Assembly (NCBI RefSeq): GCF_030252425.1
Contig: NZ_CP126994.1
Location: 2,356,001-2,420,000, forward strand
DNA: 64,000 nucleotides
Source: Acidisoma sp. PAMC 29798
Lineage (GTDB): Bacteria; Pseudomonadota; Alphaproteobacteria; Acetobacterales; Acetobacteraceae
Direction: 5' to 3'
The position numbers were made by a program, and so were the translations under genes. The notes beneath the pieces are model-generated. The model did not search any database, was not told the origin of the DNA, and worked only from the letters and a program-made list of their open reading frames with translations. Numbering within the stretch: the stretch's first letter is position 1; each line of letters starts with the position of its first letter. Below are positions 8,805 through 17,034 of this stretch, in pieces.

Positions 8805-8993
8805 CTTTTTCCATGCCGAAACACAGAGGGGCGCAAAGCCTGCTTTCCAAAGGCCAGCCGCGCAGGTTGCCACCTCTGGGTCGAAGCTTCCCAGGGCCAG
8901 TATGGCATCCGCCTCCACTGGAGGGTGGGTAAAGCGCATGTAGTCCCATGCGACCGCCAGGGCCGCTTGTAACTCGGCATCGATCCACACCAT
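8805..8993 (-). pseudogene. YdcF/DUF218-like protein, cut by ISL3
   Basis: The minus strand encodes MVWIDAELQAALAVAWDYMR followed by ADAILALGSFDPEVATCAAGLWKAGFAPLCVSA. This matches the N-terminus of YdcF-like DUF218 proteins: a nucleotide-binding-like fold with GS.D....AA.L...G.AP. The coding frame then runs into ISL3 end sequence at 8804 (WKKGSDSH), so about two-thirds of the protein is missing. The rest is not found on the other side of the element. A TTG at 9014 is an alternative start. Confidence 0.72.
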
Positions 8994-9079
8994 GCGCCCG
9001 CCCCTGAAGCCCAAGCGATGCTACGCCGCATCCTGGCTGCGGCAACAGCACAAGACGACTTTTCACCCATTAGGGGGCC

Positions 9080-9134
9080 TTGTCGCGTATCTTTGTCGCG
9101 CAATAAAATAATCAGCGACAAAGATACGCGACAA
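9080..9134. repeat. Perfect 20-bp inverted repeat, 15-nt AT-rich spacer
   Basis: TTGTCGCGTATCTTTGTCGC (9080-9099) is followed by an AT-rich 15-base spacer and the exact inverse complement at 9115-9134. Within each arm, TTGTCGC occurs twice. A diverged relative (TGTCG...ACGACA) occurs near 9171-9186. There is no T-tract, so a simple intrinsic terminator is not the best explanation. A recombinase binding site or mobile-element end is more plausible. It lies in the 9.0-9.3 kb gene-free gap, which otherwise shows nothing. Confidence 0.8.
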
Positions 9135-9313
9135 AAGAAATCGAGGAAACTGCTCACTCGGCTTACTGTCGCGAGTTTCACGACAAGTGCGACGCCCATG
9201 TTGTAGGTGGTTGGAAAGGGAACGAAGTACTGGTGCAACGCCAGCTTAGCGCTCTCTTAAATCAAACGTCCAAGCCTATCGTGATGGGTTTATAGAAACG
9301 GAGAACATCATGA

Positions 9314-10225
9314 TTAGGGATACTCTCTGAAATTTATTGAGCGGACTTTCTCTTCCGATTCCAGAACGATTCTAAATTCGAGGCAGCAGGTACCAAACTG
9401 CGCATGGAAGACATCCGCCCCGTCCCCGCGAGCGGGTCCCCTAAAGGAAAGGGCCTTTAAATCACCGAGACCCGAAAAATATTGCCTGTTATCTTCCAAC
9501 TGGTCGCGGAATTTCGCGGCCAAACCTTCACTCATTAGATCATAATTTGCGTGCCCGCCCCTCACTTCGTCGATCAGCCGCCGTATCGCGGCCTCACTAC
9601 CTTCAATTGGTAGCTTTCGACTTCTGCTCCGTTCCCAAGATGCCTGGGCGCGCTTTGCCACTGACGCATCCGTCCGTGAAGCTCGGCGTTCTTGGCCATT
9701 CTGATGCAAAATCAACTCGGTTGCGACTCCTCCCGGTTCTGCGATGAACGTAATCTGAGCGTTAACAGTCTTATAGAAGAACTTTATTCTGCTTTCGGGA
9801 TAGAGCGAAAAGAACCGTTGCCCGGTCAATTGATCAACCAGCCGTTCGCTGTCTCGCAGGACGGTAAAGATCAAATCAGGCGTTAGTTGGTAGAAACCGA
9901 CATAGCAATCAAGCAAGGCCGGATCGATGGGCACTTCTTCTCTTGGCGCAGCTTGTTGAAGTAATAAACGGGCTCGGATTTCGGTAGGTGCTTCATCAAG
10001 AGGTTTGGCGGGCGGATGTTCCGAAATATAAGTTCGAAGCTGTCGCCAACCCGTGAAGCCATATGCGCGCGCGACAGCACGCTGAGCAGCAGCAAGCTTC
10101 GCGGCTGAATTGCTCGTCAGCATCTTTTTCAGGCAGGCTTTCGCTTCGGTCCTGAGATGTTCAAGACTTGCCCGTTCCGGGAGCTTCCGAACAGACGCGG
10201 AACCGACCTTTGGCAGGTCACTCAT
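9314..10225 (-). CDS. Uncharacterised protein with DUF3471-like segment
   Basis: A 303-residue protein. The N-terminal about 70 residues (HLRTEAKACLKKM...AVARAYGFTGWRQLRTYI) resemble the helical segment found ahead of ankyrin-type or repeat proteins. Residues about 105-180 (LDCYVGFYQL... with QLTGQRFFSLYPES) resemble DUF3471, a beta-strand module often attached to beta-lactamase-like serine hydrolases. The C-terminal about 80 residues look like a SnoaL/DUF3887-type alpha+beta fold (MSEGLAAKFRDQLEDNRQYF). No signal peptide and no catalytic motif are visible. GGAAGGAC is placed correctly before the ATG. Function unknown. Confidence 0.7.
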   Translation of the reverse strand: MSDLPKVGSASVRKLPERASLEHLRTEAKACLKKMLTSNSAAKLAAAQRAVARAYGFTGWRQLRTYISEHPPAKPLDEAPTEIRARLLLQQAAPREEVPIDPALLDCYVGFYQLTPDLIFTVLRDSERLVDQLTGQRFFSLYPESRIKFFYKTVNAQITFIAEPGGVATELILHQNGQERRASRTDASVAKRAQASWERSRSRKLPIEGSEAAIRRLIDEVRGGHANYDLMSEGLAAKFRDQLEDNRQYFSGLGDLKALSFRGPARGDGADVFHAQFGTCCLEFRIVLESEEKVRSINFREYP

Positions 10226-10645
10226 ATGTCCTTCCTTCCATAAGGCCCGTTGTCCGCATTTTCGGGCTGGAAGTCAGGGGTTATGACCAGTGACGATGAG
10301 GATTGGGCTAAGCCCTTCTCGCGGACCGAAGGCCAACCTGTGGTGGCCCGGGCGAAATATATCGGATTAGGCGACCTCACTGCAAGAGCTGCTGCACCGA
10401 GGTCTATCGCCGTTCGAGAACAACAGTGCATTCGACTGGGAACCTAGGGCAGGCGAGGGGATCGCCGCGGGTAGGGGCGCGAAGCCGATGAACTGCCACA
10501 CGCTGCAGGTGTGTTCCCTGGACCATTTTGTCGGGCCGCTAGTGTTTGACTTTGGTCGATTCCGAGTGTTGGAGGTTTTTAGGACTCATGTAACAGATCA
10601 ACCATCGGTCGGCTACGCAATTCCAAAAACATAAGGACCAAGAGT
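10226..10645. other. Gene-free stretch
   Basis: About 420 bases between the DUF3471-like gene and the acetyltransferase. Only short frames on both strands, with no recognisable family and no ribosome binding site in a useful place. I see no strong hairpin or repeat. Confidence 0.5.
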
Positions 10646-11158
10646 TCACGTTGCCAACCTCAAGTCCTGCCAAACGCGGCGATAAAGAAAGCGGTCCATT
10701 TCCGGTACGAACCGCACGAGCTCAAAACCGGCCTTCTTCAGGACGCGTTGTGAGCCTGCATTGGCCGGATGTGCGAAGGCTCGGACCTCGGGTGGCCGCA
10801 GGGGATAGTCGGCGACGCCCATGCAGGCGGCTACCATCTCTGACGCGTAGCCATGGCCCCAGACCGATGGATGAAAGAAATAGGCCACCTCGGTTCCCCA
10901 GCCTGGATCGAAAGGGTCATCATAAAGCCCGCCCCAACCGATGATCCGGCCCTCTGATTTGGCCATGATGGTCCACGGCGCATAGCCATTATGGCGGCGG
11001 CGCCACTCGTGGACGGCCACTCGGCGGCGGCATTCTTGCAGGGACCCATCGGCGTGGGTGTGCTGCATGGCCATGACGTCACCCAGGAACTCAAACAGTG
11101 CCGGCACGTCCGCTAAATGCGGCCGCCGCAGAAGCAGTCTCGATGTCTCAACATTCAT
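10646..11158 (-). CDS. GNAT-family N-acetyltransferase (RimJ/RimL-like)
   Basis: A 170-residue acetyltransferase. It opens with TSRLLLRRPHLADVPALFEF, the usual RimJ/RimL start. The acetyl-CoA loop region is in EVAYFFHPSVWGHGYASEMV (a variant of the R/Q-x-x-G-x-A motif), and the end is NAGSQRVLKKAGFELV. It should transfer an acetyl group to a protein N-terminus or a small amine; the substrate is not predictable. The ATG at 11158 is preferred because GGAGGG precedes it by seven bases. Monocistronic. Confidence 0.85.
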   Translation of the reverse strand: MNVETSRLLLRRPHLADVPALFEFLGDVMAMQHTHADGSLQECRRRVAVHEWRRRHNGYAPWTIMAKSEGRIIGWGGLYDDPFDPGWGTEVAYFFHPSVWGHGYASEMVAACMGVADYPLRPPEVRAFAHPANAGSQRVLKKAGFELVRFVPEMDRFLYRRVWQDLRLAT

Positions 11159-11274
11159 TGGCAGCCCTCCTACGGATAGTATCACTGACTCAGAGGCGTG
11201 ACGTCCACCGCAAATGCCGTGACTGATTGTGGATCGGGGTTCAGCGGTGCGTCCCCTGGAGGCGTTAGGGCGGA

Positions 11275-11308
11275 GCTATATGTGATAATGTCCTCTCTCA
11301 CATATAGC
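11275..11308. promoter_or_regulatory. 11-bp inverted repeat, probable operator or hairpin
   Basis: GCTATATGTGA (11275-11285) and TCACATATAGC (11298-11308) are exact inverse complements separated by 12 bases. The AT-rich arms and the position 54 bases before the ATG at 11362 suggest a dimeric repressor site or a promoter region for the small gene. No poly-T follows. Confidence 0.55.
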
Positions 11309-11361
11309 AGGACGACGCATCCCGGCTTGCCAGCCGCAGCATGCATTGCCATGCTGAGGCG

Positions 11362-11571
11362 ATGTTCGTCATTACCGAGGCTGATGCTGCTGCGATCCGC
11401 GCCATCTTCGATGAGGAGGGAGAGCTGTCGGCGGCGATCGAATTGCGCCGGCGGTTTCCAGGGGTCATCGACAACATGAAGGCGCGCGCATGCGCCCGGA
11501 CCATCGCTGGTTGGACGCCGCTTCCAGCGCGAAGCACGGTGACGCGGTTGTTTCCCCGCAGGGACGCCTAG
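11362..11571 (+). CDS. Small conserved alphaproteobacterial protein
   Basis: 69 residues starting MFVITEADAAAIRAIFDEEG and continuing ELSAAIELRRRFPGV.DN..ARACARTIAGW. I recognise this as a type of short uncharacterised protein that recurs in alphaproteobacterial plasmids and islands; no function is established. It is helical and acidic in its first half and basic at its end. An in-frame ATG at 11341 would add seven residues. The palindrome at 11275-11308 lies just upstream. Confidence 0.55.
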   Translation: MFVITEADAAAIRAIFDEEGELSAAIELRRRFPGVIDNMKARACARTIAGWTPLPARSTVTRLFPRRDA

Positions 11572-11926
11572 CCCGCCTCCGCCGGGTCACCGGCGCCTCG
11601 GTTAGCACGTGATAATCCCCCTTATCAGGCGCCGCGTGCTCTGAGGATCGCTCACTCCGCTATCCACCAAATCCGATCGGCATTCCGACAGTTCGGCGGT
11701 TCCGAAAGCGGGCATTGACGGTGGCGTGGTCCCGGCCGCTTAGCGCCCATTCCGGTCATATAGCGAAGATGTGCCGGTGCTCTGAAGCGGACGTTCCTGG
11801 AGCCTTTTGGCTCATTCGCAATTCGTAGTCCAACCCTATGATCGCGGCGAAATGGCCACATAGACCGTCGTTCAGCCATATCTCAGCCGGTCAATTTTCG
11901 ATCACTTCTGCAATGAACCACCACGA
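11572..11926. other. Gene-free stretch with a small hairpin
   Basis: About 355 bases. A short hairpin TGATAA/TTATCA with a C-rich loop lies at 11610-11627, embedded in GCACG...CGTGC. It may end transcription of the small gene upstream. No credible coding frame. Confidence 0.45.
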
Positions 11927-12325
11927 TCAGCGGAGAGTTCCCCGCATAAGGACGGCAACGATCTCTGCGAGATCATCCGGCAGATAAGGCTTCGAAACGA
12001 CGTTGGTAATTGCTGGGTTGATGGCACGAAGATCAACCCGCGTGTCCATACCCGAACAGATGACAACAGGAATTGCGGGCTCATGCTCCCGCATCCAACC
12101 TGCTAGCCCTATGCCGTCCATGGACCCTGGCATCCTTACATCAGTGACGACGACGCCAATGTCCTTCCGTTGTGCAAATGCTGTAATTGCGTCGTCAGCG
12201 TTGGTGGCCTCCACAACGCCAAGACCAGCGTCCTCGATCGCATCAACCAACATCATACGTATCATTGCCTCATCCTCGACCACAAGAACGACCCGCCTGA
12301 CAATAGATGCACTTTCCAAGTCCAT
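11927..12325 (-). CDS. Single-domain response regulator
   Basis: A 132-residue receiver domain. Acidic pocket E17-D18, phospho-acceptor D62 (VVVTDVRMPG) and K112 (VVSKPYLP) are visible. The sequence resembles the short regulators that follow HWE/HisKA_2 kinases in alphaproteobacteria. It is the last gene of a four-gene minus-strand phosphorelay cluster and begins 4 bases after the stop of the kinase gene (12330). No DNA-binding domain, so it acts by phosphotransfer or protein contact. Confidence 0.88.
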   Translation of the reverse strand: MDLESASIVRRVVLVVEDEAMIRMMLVDAIEDAGLGVVEATNADDAITAFAQRKDIGVVVTDVRMPGSMDGIGLAGWMREHEPAIPVVICSGMDTRVDLRAINPAITNVVSKPYLPDDLAEIVAVLMRGTLR

Positions 12326-12329
12326 GGAC

Positions 12330-13352
12330 TCAAATCAGCCGTAGCGTCACTGTCGTTCCGTCACCCGGCTTGGATAGCGTCTCGATTTCTACGCGCGCCT
12401 CCTGAGCAAGCGATCGAACAAGCCGAGTACCCAGCCCTTTCACCACTGAACCGGTGTCAAAACCCATTCCGTCGTCCTCTATTCGAATCTCCGGGAAATC
12501 GGATCCAATCCGAATGCGCAAGGTAAGCCGGCCTCGTTTAGTTTCCGGCCATGCGTGTTTCAGCGCATTTAGAATGATTTCATAGCAAAGCAACGCGAGC
12601 GGCATTGCCCTGCCAACGTCTAAACTCAACGGCCCGCCGAAGTCCCGATCCAAGGTGGTATGGTTGTACACGCGGGTGAGCGTCTCGGAGATATCGGAGA
12701 GCGCGGCGCCGAAATCGACATTATCGAGCGACCCGACCGCGTAAATTCGTGCTTGGACCGCACCGAGCGCATTGATACGCCCTTCAATCTCATCGAAATG
12801 CGCGCGCGTCGCCGCATCTACCTGCCGTCCGCGTACACGAAGTAAGCTCATCATCGTTTGAAGGTTGTTCTTCACCCTGTGGTGAAGCTCGCGGACGATG
12901 GTATCTCGCTGCGCAACCATCGCAACAAGCTGTGCCTCTCTTGCGGTAAGAGTGGAACGGGATCGAGCAACGTCGAATGCAAGTTTCAGGGAGGCCCGGA
13001 GTCTTGGAAGCTGCCGCGGTGACTTAACGACATAGTCGTCCAGGCCGGACTTCATAAGCTCAACCGCGATCGTCTCGTTGCCCGTGCCGGTAAACATAAC
13101 CACGGGACAAGCCGGATAGCGCGCCTTCACAGCAGAGAGGACCGCGGCTCCGTTCGACCAACGAATGTCCAGGTCTGTTACGACTAGGTCCGGAACTGCC
13201 GCTTCAAGAGCCGCGTCAAATTCGGCCGTGTCGTTGGGCTCAATAATCTCAGATGTTGAAAACAGTACGTCCAGTTCACGACGCACGAGGGCGCGGTCAT
13301 CCGGGTTGTCATCGACAACGAGAATGCGAGTTAGAGCATCCTGCTCTGTCAT
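12330..13352 (-). CDS. Response regulator-histidine kinase hybrid (HWE/HisKA_2 type)
   Basis: 340 residues. Receiver domain at 8-125 with phospho-acceptor D60 (LVVTDLDI) and K110. A coiled linker (about 128-150) is followed by a dimerisation/phosphotransfer segment with ELHHRVKNNLQ, the HisKA_2 signature (probable phospho-His H157). The ATP-binding domain has an N-box (CYEIILNALKHAWPE), EDDGMGFD and a C-terminal GDGTTVTLRLI. No transmembrane segment, so it is cytoplasmic and receives signal through its own receiver. Its ATG overlaps the stop of the preceding regulator (ATGA), indicating translational coupling. Confidence 0.9.
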   Translation of the reverse strand: MTEQDALTRILVVDDNPDDRALVRRELDVLFSTSEIIEPNDTAEFDAALEAAVPDLVVTDLDIRWSNGAAVLSAVKARYPACPVVMFTGTGNETIAVELMKSGLDDYVVKSPRQLPRLRASLKLAFDVARSRSTLTAREAQLVAMVAQRDTIVRELHHRVKNNLQTMMSLLRVRGRQVDAATRAHFDEIEGRINALGAVQARIYAVGSLDNVDFGAALSDISETLTRVYNHTTLDRDFGGPLSLDVGRAMPLALLCYEIILNALKHAWPETKRGRLTLRIRIGSDFPEIRIEDDGMGFDTGSVVKGLGTRLVRSLAQEARVEIETLSKPGDGTTVTLRLI

Positions 13353-13789
13353 AGCCCAGGCACCCGATTAAGTTTAATCCAATAAACGTCAATAGCCTTC
13401 ACCATCTCAAGCAAGCCGTCGCGGCGGACAGGCTTCACGAGATAGGAATTCGCGCCAAGCTCGTATGACCTGCCCACATCCTCCCTTTGATTGGAGGAAG
13501 TCAGAACCACGACAGGAATGTGTTTGGTTTCATCCTGGGCGCGAATGAAACGGAGCACCTCAAAGCCAGACCGCTTTGGGAGCTTCAGGTCTAAAAGAAC
13601 AAGGCTCGGCAAGGGGTACTGCGCGCGATTTGTATAGGCGCCGTTGCCGCCGATAAAGGATATCGCTTCGTCACCATCCCTCACGCTCATGAGGGGGTTG
13701 GTAATGCCGGCCTTGCCGAAAGCATATTTAAGCAGTTCCAGATCATCGGGGGTGTCCTCGACAAGAAGGATGGTGTCTAGATCAGTCAC
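13349..13789 (-). CDS. Rcp1-like response regulator
   Basis: A receiver-only protein of 146 residues from the GTG at 13789, which overlaps the kinase stop as GTGA. An in-frame ATG at 13822 would add 11 residues. The long insertion between strand 3 and the phospho-acceptor (SFIGGNGAYTNRAQYPLPSLVLLDLKLP) is typical of Rcp1-type partners of phytochrome-like kinases. The acceptor Asp is the second D of VLLDLKLP; the Lys is in SYLVKPV. It probably takes phosphate from the upstream GAF kinase and passes it on. Confidence 0.85.
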   Translation of the reverse strand: MTDLDTILLVEDTPDDLELLKYAFGKAGITNPLMSVRDGDEAISFIGGNGAYTNRAQYPLPSLVLLDLKLPKRSGFEVLRFIRAQDETKHIPVVVLTSSNQREDVGRSYELGANSYLVKPVRRDGLLEMVKAIDVYWIKLNRVPGL

Positions 13790-15156
13790 TGCTTTCGCCC
13801 CGTCTTGGTGCGTTCCGCCCATTCGGCGCTATTTTCTGCCGTTTCAAGATCAATCCAAAAGCGGCTGCCTTTCCCCAGCGTCGAGTCAACGCCGCAGCTA
13901 CCACCCATGCACTCCATACCCTTCTGCACAATTGCTAGCCCGATGCCGGTGCCCGGGTAAGCGTCCTGGCTATGCAGTCGCTCAAACACATTAAATATAC
14001 CGAGTTGGTGCTCAGGAGCGATTCCGATCCCGTTGTCCTCGACCCATAGCTTTACCCGGTCTGCAGTCCGTTCTGCCCATACACGAACAAGGCTGGGCGA
14101 GTGTGGCTTCGTGAATTTCGCGGCGTTCCCAATTAGGTTTGACAGCACTTGGCCAAGGACAACCGGCTCGGCAAGCACTGGAGGCAGCGGCGCATCGACG
14201 TCTATTGTTACCGCTCGCCCCTGTTCGGCCCGGGCCTCGTCAGCCGCCTTCAATGCAAGGGCGGTCATATCGACAACCCGGAGTGCTGCCTCGTAACGCT
14301 GCAAACGACTGTAGGCGAGGAGGTCGTTGATCAGCTGTTCCATGCGCTCGGAGGCGGCCACGATGCGCGTGGCATAGCCGCCGCCCTTGCCGCCCAGTTG
14401 TGGGGCGTAATCGTCGAGAAGGATACGGGCGAAGCCTTCCATGGCCCGTAGCGGCGCCCGCAGGTCATGGCTGACCGTATAGGCGAAGGCGTCCAATTGG
14501 GCATTGGACCGGCCCAACTCGTGTGTCCGTTCCACGACCAGTTTCTCCAGTGCACTGCGCAGCTTGGCCTCTTCGGCCAGTTTGTTCTCCATTGCGCGCA
14601 GGCGATCCACCGCAGCCGCCAGCAAATTTGCATAGGTGCGCAAGAACGCGGTGTCGTTGTCGGTGAACAACCGGGGCTCACGGCTGTCGACCTGGAAGAT
14701 GCCAAATGGCGGCCTGCCCGTGCCGCCGATGATGATCACGTTGGCGACGGCCCGAACCTCATGCTCGATGAGAAATGCAGGATATTTGAACCGCGTCTCC
14801 TTCGAAATGTCCGGTGAGATCATCGGCTCGCCGGTTCTCAGGGCATGGCCTTCGGAGGTGTCGTCCGCCGCGATGATGGTCGCCACACCGACGACGCCAG
14901 GCTTCCAGCCGACGCCCGCCCGCACGAGCAGGGTCGTGCCATCTTTTTGAAGTTCAACAACCTTGGCGAGGTCTGTACCCAAAGCCTCACCCGCCAGGCG
15001 GCAGGCTTCGGTAAGGATTTCGTCGAGATCGTCGGATCGCAGCGCGAGTTCGCCGAACCGCGCAAGGATTGTTTGCTGGCGAAGCTGCTCGTCGTGCTCC
15101 GACCGAGTGTTACCGGTCAATCGTCCCTCCAAGCGGTGGATCGGAAGGTCTGGCAC
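13786..15156 (-). CDS. GAF-domain sensor histidine kinase
   Basis: 456 residues, cytoplasmic. A GAF domain spans about 35-190 (ending DNDTAFLRTYANLLAAAVDRL). A coiled linker leads to a HisKA domain with H230 in AYTVSHDLRAPLRAMEGF, the form found in bacteriophytochrome-like kinases. The ATPase domain has N344 (VLSNLIGNAAKFT), VEDNGIGI and GTGIGLAIV. No chromophore-binding PHY region is present, so the ligand of the GAF domain is unknown. First gene of the four-gene phosphorelay. Its 5' end overlaps the ParD gene by 47 bases, so a later start is possible. Confidence 0.9.
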   Translation of the reverse strand: MPDLPIHRLEGRLTGNTRSEHDEQLRQQTILARFGELALRSDDLDEILTEACRLAGEALGTDLAKVVELQKDGTTLLVRAGVGWKPGVVGVATIIAADDTSEGHALRTGEPMISPDISKETRFKYPAFLIEHEVRAVANVIIIGGTGRPPFGIFQVDSREPRLFTDNDTAFLRTYANLLAAAVDRLRAMENKLAEEAKLRSALEKLVVERTHELGRSNAQLDAFAYTVSHDLRAPLRAMEGFARILLDDYAPQLGGKGGGYATRIVAASERMEQLINDLLAYSRLQRYEAALRVVDMTALALKAADEARAEQGRAVTIDVDAPLPPVLAEPVVLGQVLSNLIGNAAKFTKPHSPSLVRVWAERTADRVKLWVEDNGIGIAPEHQLGIFNVFERLHSQDAYPGTGIGLAIVQKGMECMGGSCGVDSTLGKGSRFWIDLETAENSAEWAERTKTGRKQ

Positions 15157-15340
15157 CTCCGATCGTTTTCGGCCGGGTGAGCCTCCCGCTTTCCTTCTCG
15201 TCCTCTTGTTCGATTAACAGACGTAGGCCGGCCCGGACCACTTCGCTGGCTGTCGCGTAATGCCCCGCAGACACCTTTTGATCAACGTAACTGACGAGCG
15301 GTTCGGTCAAAGCGACGTGGAGGGTATGTTTGGCTGCCAT
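15110..15340 (-). CDS. ParD-family antitoxin, no toxin gene beside it
   Basis: 76 residues beginning MAAKHTLHVALTEPLVSYVD, then KVSAGHYATASEVVRAGLRLLIEQEDE. This is a ribbon-helix-helix DNA-binding antitoxin of the ParD/CC2985 type. The usual next gene, a ParE toxin overlapping the antitoxin stop, is absent; instead the frame runs into the kinase gene. The C-terminal toxin-wrapping tail (RLTRPKTIGGARPSDPP) does not look like ParD and may be sequence acquired when the toxin was lost. It may still repress its own promoter. The start codon is clear and other ATGs are far upstream. Confidence 0.75.
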   Translation of the reverse strand: MAAKHTLHVALTEPLVSYVDQKVSAGHYATASEVVRAGLRLLIEQEDEKESGRLTRPKTIGGARPSDPPLGGTIDR

Positions 15341-15832
15341 CGTTCCATAGCAGCACAGTTTAGGAGTGGGTGTCACCTTTTGCGGTGCTTGCGCTTTCCT
15401 CTCGGCGGCAAGGAACGAAACTCTCGCGAGCAGGTGGAATACGCCCGTGCGTCTGAGCGCAGTACTAATGGCGTGATAGGGGGCAGCCGAATGTCCGCTG
15501 TCCTTGGTAGGCTTCTCCAAAGCGGAAGGACCGCTTTCGTGATGAGTTTCGGACGCCGCTTGGCGTACGAAAGTCTCCGAAGGACGAATCCCGCGGGCCG
15601 GTGTTGGGTATGGGGATTTAGGGTTTGGACGACGCCAGAGCGGTCGTGCTCGGGGGCGGGATCATGCGCTCAGATCGAGCGTCGACGCGAGTCTGATGAT
15701 GCCGGACACCAGGGACTAGGCGTCTCTGGTGTCGATGGATGGCGTCCTGCACAGCCTTTGTAGAATTGGGCGCAAGCGGTGTCGCTGACCGCAGCAGGGC
15801 TACGATTTGCAGGCAGATCGTGCCGCGCCGGA
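15341..15832. other. Non-coding flank of IS91 element with hairpin
   Basis: About 490 bases between parD and the IS91 transposase 3' end. A hairpin with arms GACACCAG (15705-15712) and CTGGTGTC (15726-15733) lies about 100 bases beyond the transposase stop. IS91-type elements carry hairpin-bearing replication-origin or terminus sequences in this position, so this is a candidate element end. I could not define the exact boundary. No credible gene. Confidence 0.45.
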
Positions 15833-17029
15833 TCACGACGGCGTCCTTCCGGCTGATTGCGGCGGCCCGGGTGGCGCCCGGGGCTGGGTGAAGCGCATGA
15901 AGGTCTCGATGACGATCATGTGGCCACCGCAGCAGGGACACGGCGGGCGATAGTCGGGCGGCTCGACCGTCGCGTTCGGTTCAGCAGGTGGCGGTGGTGC
16001 GGCAAGAAGTTCTCGGGCGCGGTCAAGGTTGTCGCGACGGCCGCCGCTGGCGAGCAGACCGTAATGGCGGATGCGGTGGAACCCGCGCGGCAGGACGTGC
16101 AGCAGAAACCGCCGGATAAACTCGCCCGTAGCCAGCGTCATGGTGCCATACCGTTCGGCGCCGTCGCGTCGGTAGTCCTTGAAGCGGAACGTGACACCGG
16201 TCTCGTCCATCGCAATCAACCGACGGTTGGAAATCGCGACCCGGTGCGTGTAGCGCGACAGATAGGTCAGCACCGCCGCTGGACCCGCAAACGGCGGCTT
16301 GGCGTAGACCACCCAGGTCTTCTTGCGCACGAGCGCGACGCGCTGCCGGAACGCCGTCGCGTCGGCGAGTTTGGCCTGCTTGACGAAGAACTGTAGCTTT
16401 CCGGCGGTGTGAAGCTCGAGCAGCCGGGTCAGGAACAGGCGCCGGAACAGCGCGCCGAGCACCCGCACCGGCAATAGGAATGCCGGCCGGGACGAGACCC
16501 AGCGCTGGCCGTCGAGCGAGAGGCCGCCGCCGGGCACGATCATGTGGATGTGCGGGTGGTGGGTCAGCGCCGAGCCCCAGGTGTGGAGCACGGCGGTGAT
16601 GCCGATGCGCGCTCCGAGATGGTGCGGATCGGCGGCGATAGTGAGCATGGTCTGCGAGGCCGCGCGGAACAGCAGGTCGTAGGTCACCGCCTTGTTCTGG
16701 GCAGCGATGTCGGCGATCTCGGCCGGCAGCGTGAACACGACGTGGAAGTAGCCGACCGGCAGGAGGTCGGCCTCGCGCGCCTCCAGCCACTCGCGTGCGG
16801 CCGCCCCTTGGCACTTCGGGCAGTGGCGGTTGCGGCAGCTGTTGTAGGCGATGCGGCGGTGTCCGCAGTCCTCGCAGCCCTCGATGTGGCCGCCGAGGGC
16901 TGCAGTGCGGCAGGTCTCGATCGCCGACATGACTTTGAGCTGGCCGAGGCTGACGTGCCCGGCATGGGCCGCCCGCCAGGCTGGCCCGTGTCGGCGGAAG
17001 ATATCGGCGATCTCGAGCGCGGGTCGCAC
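15833..17029 (-). CDS. IS91-family Y2 transposase
   Basis: 398 residues. An N-terminal zinc-binding cluster has Cys at C52/C55, C65, C70 and C73 (CEDCGHRR...CRNRHCPKC). The HUH nickase motif is HPHIH at 158-162, and the twin tyrosines are Y256 and Y260 in YLSRYTHR. The protein should transpose by single-strand rolling-circle nicking. It is encoded together with a tyrosine recombinase (17035-17952) five bases upstream in transcription order, a pairing seen in some IS91-like elements. Full length and apparently intact. Confidence 0.93.
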   Translation of the reverse strand: MRPALEIADIFRRHGPAWRAAHAGHVSLGQLKVMSAIETCRTAALGGHIEGCEDCGHRRIAYNSCRNRHCPKCQGAAAREWLEAREADLLPVGYFHVVFTLPAEIADIAAQNKAVTYDLLFRAASQTMLTIAADPHHLGARIGITAVLHTWGSALTHHPHIHMIVPGGGLSLDGQRWVSSRPAFLLPVRVLGALFRRLFLTRLLELHTAGKLQFFVKQAKLADATAFRQRVALVRKKTWVVYAKPPFAGPAAVLTYLSRYTHRVAISNRRLIAMDETGVTFRFKDYRRDGAERYGTMTLATGEFIRRFLLHVLPRGFHRIRHYGLLASGGRRDNLDRARELLAAPPPPAEPNATVEPPDYRPPCPCCGGHMIVIETFMRFTQPRAPPGPPQSAGRTPS

Positions 17030-17034
17030 GGCGC

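Noticed and set aside
9080-9134. CRISPR-like repeat
   Set aside because: Only one inverted pair, no regularly spaced direct repeats, no cas genes.
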